A stretch of DNA of 64,000 nucleotides from Talinum fruticosum (lineage: Eukaryota; Streptophyta; Magnoliopsida; Caryophyllales; Talinaceae), in assembly GCA_021018815.1 (NCBI GenBank), contig JAITYX010000052.1:4330501-4394500 (forward strand). The letters are read 5' to 3'. Under the pieces are notes generated by a model, which saw only the letters and a program-made list of their open reading frames with translations, had not been told where the DNA came from and made no database searches. A program made the position numbers and the translations under genes. Shown piece after piece: positions 12,410 to 24,929 of this stretch. Numbering within the stretch: the first letter of the stretch is position 1; each line of letters opens with the position of its first letter.

Positions 12410-13856
12410 GTCTGTTGTTTGAAACTGTAATGATTTAGTTGTAATGATGCTCGTTGTTGCGTCTATCTTTGTTCATGGATTGATGTGTAAATGTGAATGC
12501 GACTACTGGATCTTTCCATGGAGCTATTTTGCGACTCCCTGACACATACATGATGTGAATGAGATTTATGGTTTTCTTCAAAATATGTACTCTAGTATCT
12601 TACTTCTAATGGCTTGTCAGTCTATGGCATTGCAAGACCTATTATGGGATTTGAGTTTTGTCCCACTTATTGGGGTGCATGATTCTTTTAGTTGGTCCCC
12701 TGTCAAACAGGGTGAGGACAGTAAAATCATGTCACTCTTTTCTTCTTTAACTTTTCCATTTGGACTCATGCTTATTTTTGTTTATCTCAAGAAGAGAGAC
12801 TTATTTACCAAACTACGTGCGACAAACCAACCCAATATTGAAAGAATGTATGATTGCATGCATTTGAGGATGACTTTCACTTTTGTTGCGTTGGGCGATT
12901 CAAGACCTTGCCTTGTAATGCCGACTTTGGTGTAACTTTCCGGAGCTTGCCAAATTCATTTTCAGCAGAAGATCCATTTTTGGAAGCCCTAGCTCATCAA
13001 CAATCATGATTACTCATGCTGTGCCCTTTTTAAGTCTTGGAATGATTGCATTAGCATGATGTTCTCAGGAGCTTTAACCTTTGGCTTTGTGGTGCCTTGT
13101 CTCTTTCCATCCCACATGATGACTTGAAACGTTTCAGGCTACTAGTTGTGTAGTGGAAGGCCTGTTTGGTTAGATTGTATGATGCTGCGGAAAAAAGTAC
13201 TGAGAAGTGTCATTATTTTGTTGATGTACGTATTGTCCACCCTCCATATTAGGCATATTTGCATTCCATAGCTGGGAAAGTATCTGCAGTGTGATTTGCA
13301 ATTTCAACCCATGCAACAAAAGTTGCGGAATTGGTCTCTCCATTTTGTTCCAATGGATCATAGCTTCATGGGACCTTATTAATCTTCAAGTTTCAACTTT
13401 CTAAATTTAACCTTAAGAAGTTCTGACAATGTTCTGAAAGTTACACTAGGGAATACACTTTCACACATATATTTACTACTGTTTACTGCTTGTAACTGTT
13501 CATTGCTGATCCTTACCACTCTTGACCACTAGTTACCTCGTAGCGCTAATTTTAACTGTTAAAATAAACCGACCCTTGAAAGAGTGTGAATATGTGAACC
13601 ACTGCAAAAGTGGCTTGAGTTATCGTGTGAAATCTAGGTATTACACAACTTCAATACTGGCCTCTGATGGTCATTTCTGCAAGACAACGGCTTTAAACGG
13701 CCATTCTGGTACAACAATGAACAAGCTGCTCTGGTTAATAACCTATGGCGTGACACTCAGCTAATTCCTAGACAAATTGGCGATTGCACGGCAAAATCAC
13801 TCTGATATGGCTCCATGTTCGGTAGTGAAATTTCCAGGATTGAACAAAGTATAATA
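12410..13856. other. LIP5 3' flank, no second gene seen
   Basis: The first 100 to 200 bases after the LIP5 stop are presumably 3' UTR, with TTGTAATGAT-type AU-rich motifs. The remainder has short chance frames (for example 12555-12935) without recognisable motifs or splice-linked partners. I see no gene here. Confidence 0.4.
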
Positions 13857-14112
13857 CCTTTTGGTTTTCAATTCATTTGTCGCTTTGGACTATCGAGAGA
13901 TTATCAAGGTGGAGTTAAGTTCAAAATAAATTAGTGACTAAAAAATCGAAATGATCATAAAATTTTATTGTAAATAAGGAAAGTAGGGAGAAAAATAAAC
14001 AATGAGAGAAAAGTTGGTAAATTAGTAATTAATATGTCATGGGACTATAAAGCTGACATATATTATGAAACTAAAAATTTAAGTAAAGCGTCAAATAAAT
14101 TGAAATAGAGAG
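13857..14112. mobile_element. Stowaway-like MITE, copy 1 (diverged)
   Basis: A 256-base element flanked by TA on both sides. The inner block GTAATTAATATGTCAT, then GACATATATTATGAAAC, is shared with the better preserved copy at 54581-54850. The right end CAAATAAATTGAAATAGAGAG pairs, with mismatches, with TTCAATTCATTTGTCGCTTT at the left. TA target duplication and CTC-type ends fit the Tc1/mariner Stowaway class. Confidence 0.65.
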
Positions 14113-14529
14113 TATTAGAGTAACATCTTTTTATGGTCACGACCACTTCACGTAATAAATTAATAACTTTCAGTATGGGTTCCGTTTGTTGAATTTGAGG
14201 AGATTTAAATGTAGATAGTCTTAACTCCACAAGCATCTCTCGTAGGCGGACAGATGAACCTACATTAAAATTTAAATTTTCATAGTTTATTTTAAATTAT
14301 TAATAATAAATAAATAAATAAAATATTGGGACATAAAGGATAACATAAAAACTAAAGAACTTAAGTTCATTAACAAAAGCGTAAAAATCATTAACAATAA
14401 TATCAATAATCATCACTACCGAGCCACAAAAACAACACAAGAACACTTCTTAAGCAAACAACCTACGTAGGGTCCATAACCGTAATCCTAGACCTCCATC
14501 TACTCCTATTCCGAGTCATGTCCTTTGTT

Positions 14530-15490
14530 AACCTTAAATGCTTGAGATCGTGTATAAGCACTTCTTCCAACTTTTCTTTGATCTTCCTGTGCCTCTTTTA
14601 CTCTCTGGAAGGTTAATCATTTCACATCTCCTTACGGGTGCATTTAAACTCGTTCTCTTGACATGGCCGAATTACCTAAGTCTAGTTTCTCTCATATCGT
14701 CCTCAATGGGTGTCACTCTTATTTTATCTCTAATTACTTCATTTCTAATTCTATTCAATCTTGAAATGACCACACATCCACCGAATCATCCTCATCTTTG
14801 TGACATATACTGAACTTAGGTCTTCTTAATTATCCAACACTTAAATCCATACAATATTGGTAACATGACCATCATATGATAAACTCTTCCCTTTAAACCC
14901 ACTAAGAATTTCATATCGCATTACACTCCTGAAGTATTCTTCCATTTTTGTCATTCTACCTTTATGCGCCTGTAACGCATGCAAAAATTCATGTTCAGGT
15001 CAAAATTAGGTAAGACAAATAGGTCGACATAAAAAACTCGGGCAAATTTTTTTGTCCGAAACCTGATTTTTCAGATAAGATAGTTCGAGACAAGTCTAAA
15101 TTCGGTCAAAAATCAGATTCTGACAAGAAAAATAGGAAAAATTTTACGTGCGAATTTAAAATTCAGATGAAAGTTCAAGTAAAATGAAATTTTGCCAGCT
15201 ATGCACCGGTTAATATCTTCATCAATTTTCCCATTCTCTTGAATGACTGAGCTCAAGTATCTAACTTCTCTACCCTTGATATTGCCACCCCATCAATGGT
15301 GACTTCTTCTTCAATATCTCTTCCCCTCCATCGAATTTATATCTCGAGTGTTCAGTCTTTAGCCTGCTTAAATTAATATTTTTTAACCCACCTAGTCTCA
15401 TCAATGAGAACTATATCATAAGCAAATATCATACACCATGTACCTCGTCTTGGATCCCTTTACTAAGTTCATCCATAACAAGTTGGCGTG
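14530..15490 (-). mobile_element. Decayed RTE-type LINE reverse transcriptase
   Basis: Read on the minus strand in order: LVMDELSKGIQDEV (about 15485-15440), FAYDIVLIDETRWVKK (the catalytic FADD box decayed to FAYD), LSRLKTEHSRYKFDGGEE, VTIDGVAISRVEKLD, GKIDEDINRCIAG, then after an insertion KWKNTSGV, LKGRVYHMMVMLPILYGFKC, TKMRMIRWMCG, GHVKRTSLNAPVRRCE and KRGTGRSKKSWKKC (about 14560). This is the usual C-terminal half of plant RTE non-LTR retrotransposons. Frameshifts and stops are frequent. The N-terminal endonuclease is missing. Confidence 0.82.
14968..15194. mobile_element. Insertion nested in the RTE LINE relic
   Basis: The LINE frame is interrupted between GKIDEDINRCIAG and KWKNTSGV by about 225 AT-rich bases with ACTCGGGCAAATT and GTCCGAAACC motifs. 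The flanks CCAGCTATGC and ACCTTTATGC (plus strand) resemble each other over 10 bases and encode the same HRI-like residues, which suggests a 9-10 bp target duplication as made by Mutator-like elements. The terminal repeats are not clear. Confidence 0.45.
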
Positions 15491-15494
15491 AATG

Positions 15495-16875
15495 TCCTTA
15501 ATAATTCGGATATATGCAATTCAGATATATTTGAATGACAGGCCGCTTCACACACTCTTATCGAAGGGTAGTTTTAGCCACAATTGCTATGTAATTATCA
15601 TTAGTAGATTTGTATCCTTGAAATGTCTTGAGCATATAATAACATTCCGTAAATGGATCATTCGATTCAGTTTTTGATTTTGTTAATTTTACGCTATCTC
15701 ATGTTGGAGCCAATAAAATTCAGTTTCATTTTTATTTTAGGTCAAATCATTTTCGATTACGGTTGATTTCGGGTTGATTGATGTTTAGTTTGATAAGTTT
15801 GTTTGACAAACAGAAGTAACTTTGGTGGAAGACATAAGGTTTTGATTGAGTAATGTTTTGGGTAAATTTCGAGTTATATGTTTCGAGTGCCATGCTAGAC
15901 TTGAATTAGATTTAGATGTGACCAATGCTATCTCTATTTACATAATTCCCAAACATGAGAAATGTGGCTGGGTAGTTTTGGTTGCGTGAGAATGAAGTTA
16001 CCGGCTGTTTTATTGATTTGGTTACTTCTTGCCTTTTAATTCTGAGTTCATCATCATCTTTTTAATGGTGGCTTTCAATATGCAAGCCTTTAAATGAAAA
16101 TGTATAAATACTTCATACTCAGAGACAAAATATTCAACTAGGGTTTATTCTGGGAAATTCTTCAATATGATTCATCATAAAAATAACTCTGAAAATTATT
16201 GATTTTTAATAATACAGCCATCTGCCAATAAATAATAATACTAATTTTTCTATTTAAAAATATCATATGAAAATGTATAAACACTTCATGCTCAGAGATA
16301 CAAAACATTCAACGAGGGTGTATTCCTCTTTTGCGCAATAATTCTTTAATATGATTCATGATAATTCTTTTGATAGAACACAATATAAATTTTATCTATC
16401 ATTTACCCTATTTATCAATAAAATTTTAGTCTAATAGTCGAGACTGAAAATTTGGATACATTATTGCGGTTCTCATGGACCAAAAGAAAATAAAAATTCA
16501 TTACCCTATTTACTTAAGTCTCATTCTTAAAAGTAACAATAATTTTTTTTAAAAAAAGCATAAAAATGTGAATTTAAATTTAAATCTCTACTTAAAAAAA
16601 TGTAAAAGTTTTCTAGTCAAGACAAGTACAAGGAAAATAAAGGTTAATAGCTTTTGACTAGGATCAAATGAGTCACTGATAGAAACATCACACAAGCCCC
16701 CCCATTATCCTATGCAATATACTTAGATGCCCAAAAACTCCAAAAAAAAAGATATAAAGAAAACGAAAAAATGGTCAAAAGAAGAAAGCCAACACAAATA
16801 AAATCTACTTCCCTCCTCTTTTTCTAACTAATAGTTAGGTATGCCTCCTCTTTCTCTTTTCTTTTCTTTTTTTTT
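15495..16875. other. Intergenic, AT-rich, no gene recognised
   Basis: The stretch between the LINE relic and the IAMT1 stop codon. Around 16100-16340 a phrase with AAAATGTATAAA, ACTTCAT and CTCAGAGA occurs twice about 170 bases apart (16099 and 16269), an old imperfect direct repeat. Poly(T) and CT-rich runs at 16820-16875 lie directly beyond the IAMT1 stop and are probably its 3' UTR. Confidence 0.4.
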
Positions 16876-19800
16876 TTATTTATAAAAAGCATAATAACTA
16901 GGTATGCTTTTTAAGTAGAGAGAGGAAGCAACTATGTGGAAAAACTGAAGTTGTTCAAGTAGCTCCTTTGCATGGCTTGTGGCTCGGCGCTCCACCCTTT
17001 GGAAGAGCTCGTCGCCAAGCCGGTCTCCAATGTGAGCCTCCACTAGGACTCCGCACACGCTCCGGCAGCTGTTGGCTAGGGCTTGCCCCACCTCGGCAGC
17101 ATCGTCGGGCCGGCTAACCACCAATGGACTCCCTCCTCTAAACACCTCAAGCTTGTTTATAGCAAATGAGCCATTGGCTTCGACTACCTCCTTGAAGTCT
17201 TGTAGGCTTGGTGCATAGACTGGGATGTTGAAGCTGTCACGTTTCTCACCACTTATGAGGCCCTGTTAAAACATATGTTATTGTTGGGAATACAATTATG
17301 AAAACCCGTATTATAAAATTGACTTGTATTTAAATATTAATATTAAATATGGCGAAACGTAATTCACTCTTATCATAAAATTGATTAGAACAAAAATTTA
17401 TTAATATTAATTAGCCGAAACCTATTCAGTATGAATGTTTATTCGAAATCAAACAAAACAACACATTTAATAGGAAAATTAGGTGATATATAATATACTA
17501 TGTCCCAAGTTGATAAAAAAAAAAAAAATCTTCCTTCACTATTGGAAACTTTCCCATTTACCAATATTATTGAGCTTTTGATGATTATCAAAGTTGGATT
17601 CTTGCGGGCAAAATCTTGAATGATTCCCAACATGTAATAATTTGATGGAGGATAAATATTAATGGGCATTTAAAAGAATAAGAAGATGCATCAATTGTGA
17701 TTGAGGGGCCTTCTTCATAATTGCCAAAAGCTTATTAAAAACATATAATCATTAACCATAGGGTCGACAATATTATTGAATAATACAAAGCTACATAAAT
17801 CCACCGCCAAAAATACTATTTTGATCATTGATGCCAATTAATATCAGAATTTAGGATAAGGATGTGCACTTATTACTAAGTGAATTTATATTATGTGGAT
17901 AAATTATATATTCGAGTTTTTTTTTTTGAATGGGTATATGTCACCCTAAAATGGGCATATATCTTATAGGTAATTAATAGAACCAGCAGTCTTAAGAGGA
18001 GGAGGGAGACCAGGCCTATTGAAGCCCAACATGTGCTTTATTATCGAATGTTCATGCATGCATGCCAATGCAATTCTCTAACTTGGGGAAAGGGATGTTT
18101 ATCCATGGAAGTTTCACAAGGCAAACATGAAATCATCTTGTTTTGTTTTTCTTGCAAAAGTATTGTTACTTTTTAACATCGAGATCATTTTTTTAGTACG
18201 AATATTTCTATTAACTTAAAGTAAATTTACTTTTTTTCCTTTCTGATCCGAAAGATATGAGCATATTACTTGTAAAAGTTAATATGCGAACGTAGTACAC
18301 GAAAACAAAAAGATTTTGAAAAATATACCATAATTTTCTTTTTCTTTTCTGGCATGGGATAAAATTCCATAGTAATAATGAGTAATTACCTCTTGGACAA
18401 GGTCATCCCATGCATCTTGAAAGTGGGTACCAAAGAGGAGGCCAGCCCCACCTTGGTCAGTAGGGTCCACAGAGGTCCTACCCAAGCAAACAAGGAACAT
18501 TGACCCACCAATCTTCATCTCCACTGCCCTTGCCATGAGAAACCCAGCCAAGTCTGCTTGGAACTGCTTTTTGTATGCACTTGTTGTGCTCTCATTGGCT
18601 CCATGGATGAACACTCTCCCTTTGTTGTGTGCTGCTGATCTCTTGTCTAACACACTCTCTGGTACCTGTTGTTTCATTTTGATTTTAACACCATGAGCTC
18701 AAACTTTACAATTCTCGGGGTTAAGTTTACATATATCGAACCTACAAATAAGTTTCAATTAATTACAACGATTTGAGTAATAGCGGGTAAAGAGTTAGTT
18801 ACGAGTGCATCGATTTTATTAATATAGGTTATAGTTTCATTAGGAATTAGTTTTTTATTATGTTTAGGTATTCATTTAACTTAGTTGGAGTTTAATTTTT
18901 ATTGGTTGTTTTGCTTGGTTGAACTTCGATGTATTTTTGGATACCTATCTTTACCTATCTTATTACCTTTGGTGTATAACTATCGAAAAATGGGTTGTTT
19001 ATATCTGACTCAATTTTGTTTTTCTTAAACTTCTATCTTTAGCACGATATACAACCAATTTTTGTGATAGACGATTACTCCACACTAGACACCATATTAG
19101 TACATAAGTTTAGAAGTTATATAAATTAGTTTCATTTATTAGACTAGGCCTTATTTGGGTTTAAATAAATAATTTTATAATTGATTAATTAACACGGAAT
19201 ATTATTAAAAAAAAATAGTTTCACTTAAAAGAATGAGCATATGATACGTAAGAATTTAAAAGTTTATGATATGAAGAGAGGGTAAATATTCTTTGATAGG
19301 AGAGTCCAAATTGACTACCCATCACAATATTCGAGGAATGAAGTTTACATTTGAGAATATATTCTATTTGGTTTCTCACTAATTGGTCAAAAGTGTTTGA
19401 AAATGGTGGCCTTCTAGTTGAATACTCTAGGCTAGGCTAGGCTAGGCTTGCTAGGGCTTTTTACTTGCAAATTTCGACTCTCTACTTTGTTGTAAACCCT
19501 TGATTGGCCAACACTACTACTACCCCTTCTTCTCTTGTTTCTTTCTTCTTCATCGTATTATAAAACACATATATTATTCATCATCTTTTGTTATCTTATT
19601 AAAAATACAGAAATTTAATCTGTTTACAATTTATCGTAACATAATATAAATATGTTAAAATATAAACAGTATCATTTTTGACAGGAGTTATTAAAGAAGG
19701 TTAGTTATTTTTACAAAGCTTTGAAAAATATATCCATTCAATTTGTATTGATTGAAAGTTGAGTCCTAATTCTACCAACAATATGAAACATGATACATAT

Positions 19801-21089
19801 AAACCATTTGATTACATGCAATGAATAATTATTTTTATAAATTTATTTATCTCACCGCACCATTAATAGTAAACCAATTTTTGACACATTGAATGCAAAC
19901 AATATCTTAGGAATTAGTGAGGTTGAGATTGTTTCTACATAGATGTAAAGTTTATAGTAACGATGAAATCCTTAAATTTAGAATTAATTTTTTCTTTTAG
20001 CTTTAGTTTTTGAGAAGGTCAACCAGATTAATAATTATATTAATGGATAAATGATACATAAGTACATATATAACAAACACTTAGTAGACCGAACTTTTCT
20101 CCATGTGTTTTTATGACCCTATAAATCCGAAAAAGGAGTTTTCAAGGTTAAACATATCATGATACATACCCTTAATTTGTCTTTTTTTATCCCTTAATTA
20201 CACAAAAATAAAAATAAAAATATAAGCCAAAGAGTAATTAGTTAATTAGTTACCTGAGATAGCCAGTGCAAGGAGAAAGCCGAGTGAAAAACATCAATAG
20301 ACCTGGCCGGAAAAAGCCGTCGGTAGAACGACCCTGGGACTCCGGCGGCAAAGTAGGAGCGGTGCTTGTCAGCGGCCAAACACTCCTCCATGCTGCTGCT
20401 GCCACCGCCACCGCTACTGCCGCTGCCACCGTGGTGATTATAGTGGCGGTAGGGAGGGAGGAGCTGGAAGAGGGTGTTGAAGTCGTTGGAGGGAAGGTCA
20501 GAGAAGAAGGCGGAGAACTCCGGTGGTTGAGATCCTGAGGCCTCAAAGCGCTTGGTCATGTGGTTGACGATGACGTCGATGACGTGGATGGTGTTGGACC
20601 CACAGGAGCAGCCCAAGTCCACCACCACAAAGGGCACCTCCGGTGGCCCTAACTCCACCCTGTCTAGGGCTTCCTTCAGAAGGTGTAACATTGATTTTGC
20701 ATGCTGAGCCTATACATAAATAAAAAGAAAAAGGGACTTAATTAGAAATTACTTGAAACATATGGATAAAATATTAAATAAATATATATACTCTATTTAG
20801 CTTTTAAATATTATTTAATTGCATTTTTCTTTTACCGTTCTGTTTTTAGATCAACGATGAACAATGAAGTAAAGTAAAGGAGAAAATCCCTCATGTACCC
20901 AGAAGACAAAAGAAAAATATGGAGATTTTTGTTCTCCTTGATGAAATTTGAGAGAGAGAGAGAGAGAGAAACCTGGGCTTGAGAATTATTGGCATAGCTA
21001 GCTTGACCCTTGCCACCTTTCATGCAGAGCATCTTTTCAAGCTTCATATTGGAGACAACCACATTCTCTCCCTTATGAGACATTGACAT
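16876..21089 (-). CDS. IAMT1: SABATH indole-3-acetate O-methyltransferase
   Basis: Four exons on the minus strand: 21089-20973, 20709-20254, 18665-18390 and 17262-16876, all phase 0 with GT-AG borders, giving 411 residues. The start is the first ATG of the frame, in MSMSHKGENVVVSNMKLEK. The enzyme transfers methyl from S-adenosylmethionine to the carboxyl of auxin (IAA), giving inactive or mobile methyl-IAA, in the cytosol. Visible motifs: KGGKGQASYANNSQAQ near the N terminus, the SAM-binding VDLGCSCGSNT at 69-79, FSDLPSNDFNTLFQLLPP at 108-125, SFYRRLFPAR at 166-175 and SAFSLHWLSQ at 182-191 (Trp of the substrate pocket). Then comes FLVCLGRTSVDPTDQGGAG in exon 3 and FNIPVYAPSLQDFKEVV in exon 4. 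These match IAMT1 rather than salicylate or jasmonate methyltransferases. Oddities: a His/Gly/Ser-rich insert at 127-145 and a longer C-terminal tail than Arabidopsis IAMT1. Confidence 0.93.
20951..20969. repeat. (GA)n microsatellite in IAMT1 intron 1
   Basis: GA dinucleotide run ending two bases short of the 5' splice site of intron 1 (donor read on the minus strand as CAG followed by GTTTCTCTC). Length change could affect donor context. Confidence 0.9.
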
Positions 21090-21330
21090 TTCCAACTGAT
21101 GGATTTAATTAATAGTAATAATAATAATGGTGTTTAATTTTCAGTGATATATATCGATGAAACAAGGGGAGTTATGAGCTTGTACTGCTGTATTTGCAAT
21201 GGCTTGGATAAGGATTGATGTCAATTACAACAGGTTTTGTGGGGGTATGCCAATTTATGTGGAGAGAGATCTCAGAGAGAGAGGGACAGAGGATAGAATG
21301 GGTTCTTCCTTCTTCTGCTATACAATGGGG

Positions 21331-21338
21331 TATATATA
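21331..21338 (-). promoter_or_regulatory. TATA box of IAMT1
   Basis: Minus strand reads CTTATATATACCCC, 242 bases before the ATG. The sequence between is rich in CTCTCT and GAAGAAGG, typical of a plant 5' leader of about 210 bases. No other TATA-like element lies closer to the start. Confidence 0.55.
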
Positions 21339-21744
21339 AGATCCAAAAAGCCAAAAATAAAATACACTACTGATATTATTGTGGCAGGAAGTACTTTTAG
21401 GTTTTTGGTAAAATAGAAAAAACAAAATTACAAGTAATTTTTTTTTTGCTCAGTTAAAATTTATTATGATTACTATGTTAAAATTTCATTAATTTATTAA
21501 GAAAAGATTTCAAATATAAAAGTTATTACAATTTCTTGGTGAAATAAATAAGTTGACGAGATAATTTTTTATTAAAAAAAAAAGAAGAAAGGAAAAGGTA
21601 AGGGTATTTTATGAGAAAAAAGCTAGGCGGGACAACCACAAAAAAAAAGAGAAAAAGGAAAAAAAGGGGGATAGTAGGAGGACTAGGACATCACATGGAA
21701 CAAGAAAACAGGGGCAAGATTAACGCCGGATTTTGATGTTACTT

Positions 21745-21990
21745 CTATTTATAGCTTTTGCCACTCTCACTAGTCTCTCTCTATCTCTCCATCTCTATTT
21801 CTCTCTTACTGCCGAAAATTAGTCGGTCTTCTTCTCCACATCCATCTCATGCTGCAGCGCCAGAAGCGTGTGTAAGTAAGGTTGGTTTTGCTGGAGATGG
21901 ATTGTGTTTTGTACGTACTGTCAGCAGAACTAATCCATATCATCAATTATCAACAACTTCATTACTCAATTTCTAATCTATTCTTACATT
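21745..21990 (+). promoter_or_regulatory. Possible divergent promoter and leader exon
   Basis: CTATTTATAGC at about 21746 resembles a TATA box. It is followed about 25 bases later by a CT-rich leader (TCTCTCTCTATCTCTCC) and by a donor-like GTGTGTAAGTAAGG near 21870. The frame starting at 21758 codes for nothing recognisable. It could be the first exon of an unannotated transcript facing away from IAMT1, or chance. Confidence 0.25.
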
Positions 21991-24920
21991 AAAATCACTA
22001 TTCCAAAGTATATATTATGATTGCTTGCCTTTACTTTTCTACATTATTATTTATCCCATACTCCTGTTAAGCCCTACTAACAATACAATTATGTGTTACT
22101 TTTATACAGTTTAAGTTATTTTATTCCTATGATTTAAGGTTCTTCCATAAACAAAGAAATAATTTAAGATATCATATATTGTATTCCGGGTGAATAGGAG
22201 AATCATACACTGAGGTCAGTTGCTCACTAAACGTAGTAACAATGCTCATTAGGGGCTATTTGATATGACATTTAACATTTGTAACAACTTTCAACTCATT
22301 TCACTTATATAGTTCGCTAGTTTAACTCATTTCAATTCATAACAATTATAACAGTTAATCGTCTCGATCAGATTATTTCAGCTCAGTTTAAATTGTTTTA
22401 TCTCTTTTCATCTCATTTTAGTTATAACATCTTATTTTAACAGTCATTTTAAATAAGTCTTAAATTAAATTTATTGCATTTATGTAAATTTAATTGTAAT
22501 TCACAAAAGATTGATGCATGTCACCGAATAAACTACATAAAGAGAATGATGAGTACTTACTGAAGTGATATTTTTAATCTACTTCTTTTAAATATTTACA
22601 TTTAAATAATAAAAAATTAAATTTTAATATCTCAAACTTACATGCATGTTTAATTTCAATGCAATTGACAAGCAAAATAATAACTATGTATCAATTATAG
22701 ATGTGAGTCAGTCCATTAATTGACAAAATTTTTATTTTTATTTTTATCTTTTAGTATAAACATCTTCATTAATTTAAAAACTCCATTTACGTTAATTTAT
22801 TTTTTTTATTTTAAAGTAATATTAAAGCAATTCAATTTGATATTGAAAATAACATGACATTGAAGTAATATTGAAAATTTAATAAAAATAGCAATGTATG
22901 GTAGTTGCGTTTGGCTCCCAAGATACCACTTGTTAAGTAGTTATTGAACAAGTGCTTCACCAAACATTAATTTATAATAATTGTAATGCCCTCTAGGGGG
23001 ACACCATGCCCCTTCTAAGAGCTTTTCACCTTCTTAAAAAAAAGAAAAAAAAAAAGAGGACATAATGAGTATACCCTATATTCATTTTTTAGGTCCTAAT
23101 ATTAGCCAAATCCATTCTACCCATATGTCATGCATATATTATGATCATAAGGCATCATTGCATGCTTTTTTCCCCATCCGTACATTAATTAGTTAATTGC
23201 ACATGAAAATATTATATATATTTATTATATTTATAATCTAATTCTACTGTTTTAAGTACATATACTATAATTACTAAACTTTTTATTACATATAATACTA
23301 TACATGTAACATACATATAATTTTAAAATTGATCAATTAAAGTTGAGATTACATTATTTAGCTTTCTTACATTTTGCAAATATGATTGTATTGTGTTTAT
23401 AAATATTAGAATATATAGCTATGAAATAATATATGTCTTGAAAATTCTTTAATCAAATTCAATTTGCTTAAGTAACTATTTGTGTCTTGGGGTCTTACCA
23501 AAAATTATTTCTATCGTATGTTTTTGTTTTTAATTAGATTTGTTACTGAGTAGTATAATCATATGTTTATCATAAATTTCTCCTGTTTTTATGAGAGTTG
23601 AATTTCTCTATACATGGTTGTATTTTGTACGAGCTCTTTTCCTTAGCGACAGTACCCCAGCAATGGTTAGCGAGGTTTTACCAATCTCAAGATTTACTTT
23701 TAATCAAGTGAATTTTCCTAAACTTTCGGGGATTTTATCTATTTTGATTTGAGGATGAATCAATATATATGCAATGAAATTTCATTAAGGCTCTATGATG
23801 TGATCTTCCTTCTTTGTGTCTATTTTGTGTCAAGCTATTTAATAGCTCACTTATACTCAAGAAAAAGCATATTAAAATTAAAAAAATTACTTTTTTTATT
23901 CACCACAAAAGGGCAATATTACTGTATAATGAGTGAGGGGGTAATCGAACCTAAAATCTAGTCTTGAGTAGTAAACCAAAACCTCATCGATAAAAAATAA
24001 AAAACTTACTAGTGATTAACTGTGCAAGAATTAAAATTCTAAAAACTAAGAGTGATTAACTGAAAATAGAATTAGAAGAGCAAATGTAATTGCATGCGTA
24101 TCCAAACTTGAATTACGTTAAACAGCAGCTAATGAAGAATTGGTTAGATGATTAGCAGAATAAATAAAAGACTGATTGGGATGATTAATTGCATAATTGT
24201 GATTAAATTTGTTAGCTTAATTGGGATTAATGAGACAATATTGTCGGCACATAATTTGTGTTGTTTGAATTTGATTAAAAGGCAATAATAAAAAGGACGT
24301 GTGGGTTCATAAAGAGTGAGTCGTGGTTGCCATGCCACCATTTGGGCAATCATTCATTTTGAAGCACTAATTTTAATTAATTTTCCAACTAACTTTTATC
24401 AATCTTTCATTAATAACTATATCATATATTGTGTGTGTATTCAAGTGGGAGAGAAATTTTTATGAATTTATATTCTACATAAAATACTGTCCCCACCACT
24501 TCAAATATATATTTTAATTTCAACAATATTTTTATATTATTGGAATAAATAAAAGAATTAAAAGAAAAAAAAGGATAGCTAGCTAGTTTATTGACATATA
24601 TGCTTCAAATTCAATGCGGCTTTTTATTTATTGGTTAATGTCATCCAATTCACAAAAAAAAAAAAAAAAGGATTGGTTTATAGTACAAAATGATTGGGTG
24701 ACGTAAAAGCCAATAAGGGAAAAAAATTTATATATATCGATCTCATGAAATTATGGGTACCTTAGATTTGATCTCATTTAAGAATAGATAATTGATGTTA
24801 TTTCATGTAAAATTTCAAATTTATCGGGATCCTTCGATATTATTAGCTTAATGTATTGAGTAAGTCGAAATCTGAGATACATATAGGTAATTTCGATGCG
24901 AAGTGGGGCGAAAGTGTAAA
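21990..24920. other. Gene-poor AT-rich intergenic DNA
   Basis: No coding signal recognised. It contains a MITE-like copy at 22251-22462, a G-free A/T spacer with poly(A) runs near 23037-23055 and 24653-24669, and otherwise featureless AT-rich sequence. Confidence 0.5.
22251..22462. mobile_element. MITE family with TATTTGA/GTTCGAA termini, copy 1
   Basis: The left end GGGGCTATTTGATATGACA pairs imperfectly with the right end (minus strand AGACTTATTTAAAATGAC). Inner phrases ATTTCAATTCAT and AACAGTTAATCGTC recur in the copies at 26485-26633 and 32450-32582. About 210 bases; superfamily not settled. Confidence 0.4.
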
Positions 24921-24929
24921 CAATCATTT

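Noticed and set aside
11841..12422. 193-codon open frame overlapping LIP5 exon 6
   Set aside because: Out-of-frame shadow of the Pro/Ser/His-rich linker; His/Leu/Arg-heavy composition and no motif.
12555..12935. 126-codon frame after LIP5
   Set aside because: No recognisable domain, no splice partners and no codon pattern unlike chance; probably 3' flank.
20250..20546. Open frames on both strands across IAMT1 exon 2
   Set aside because: Shadows of the GC-rich SABATH exon; the methyltransferase frame accounts for all the conserved motifs.
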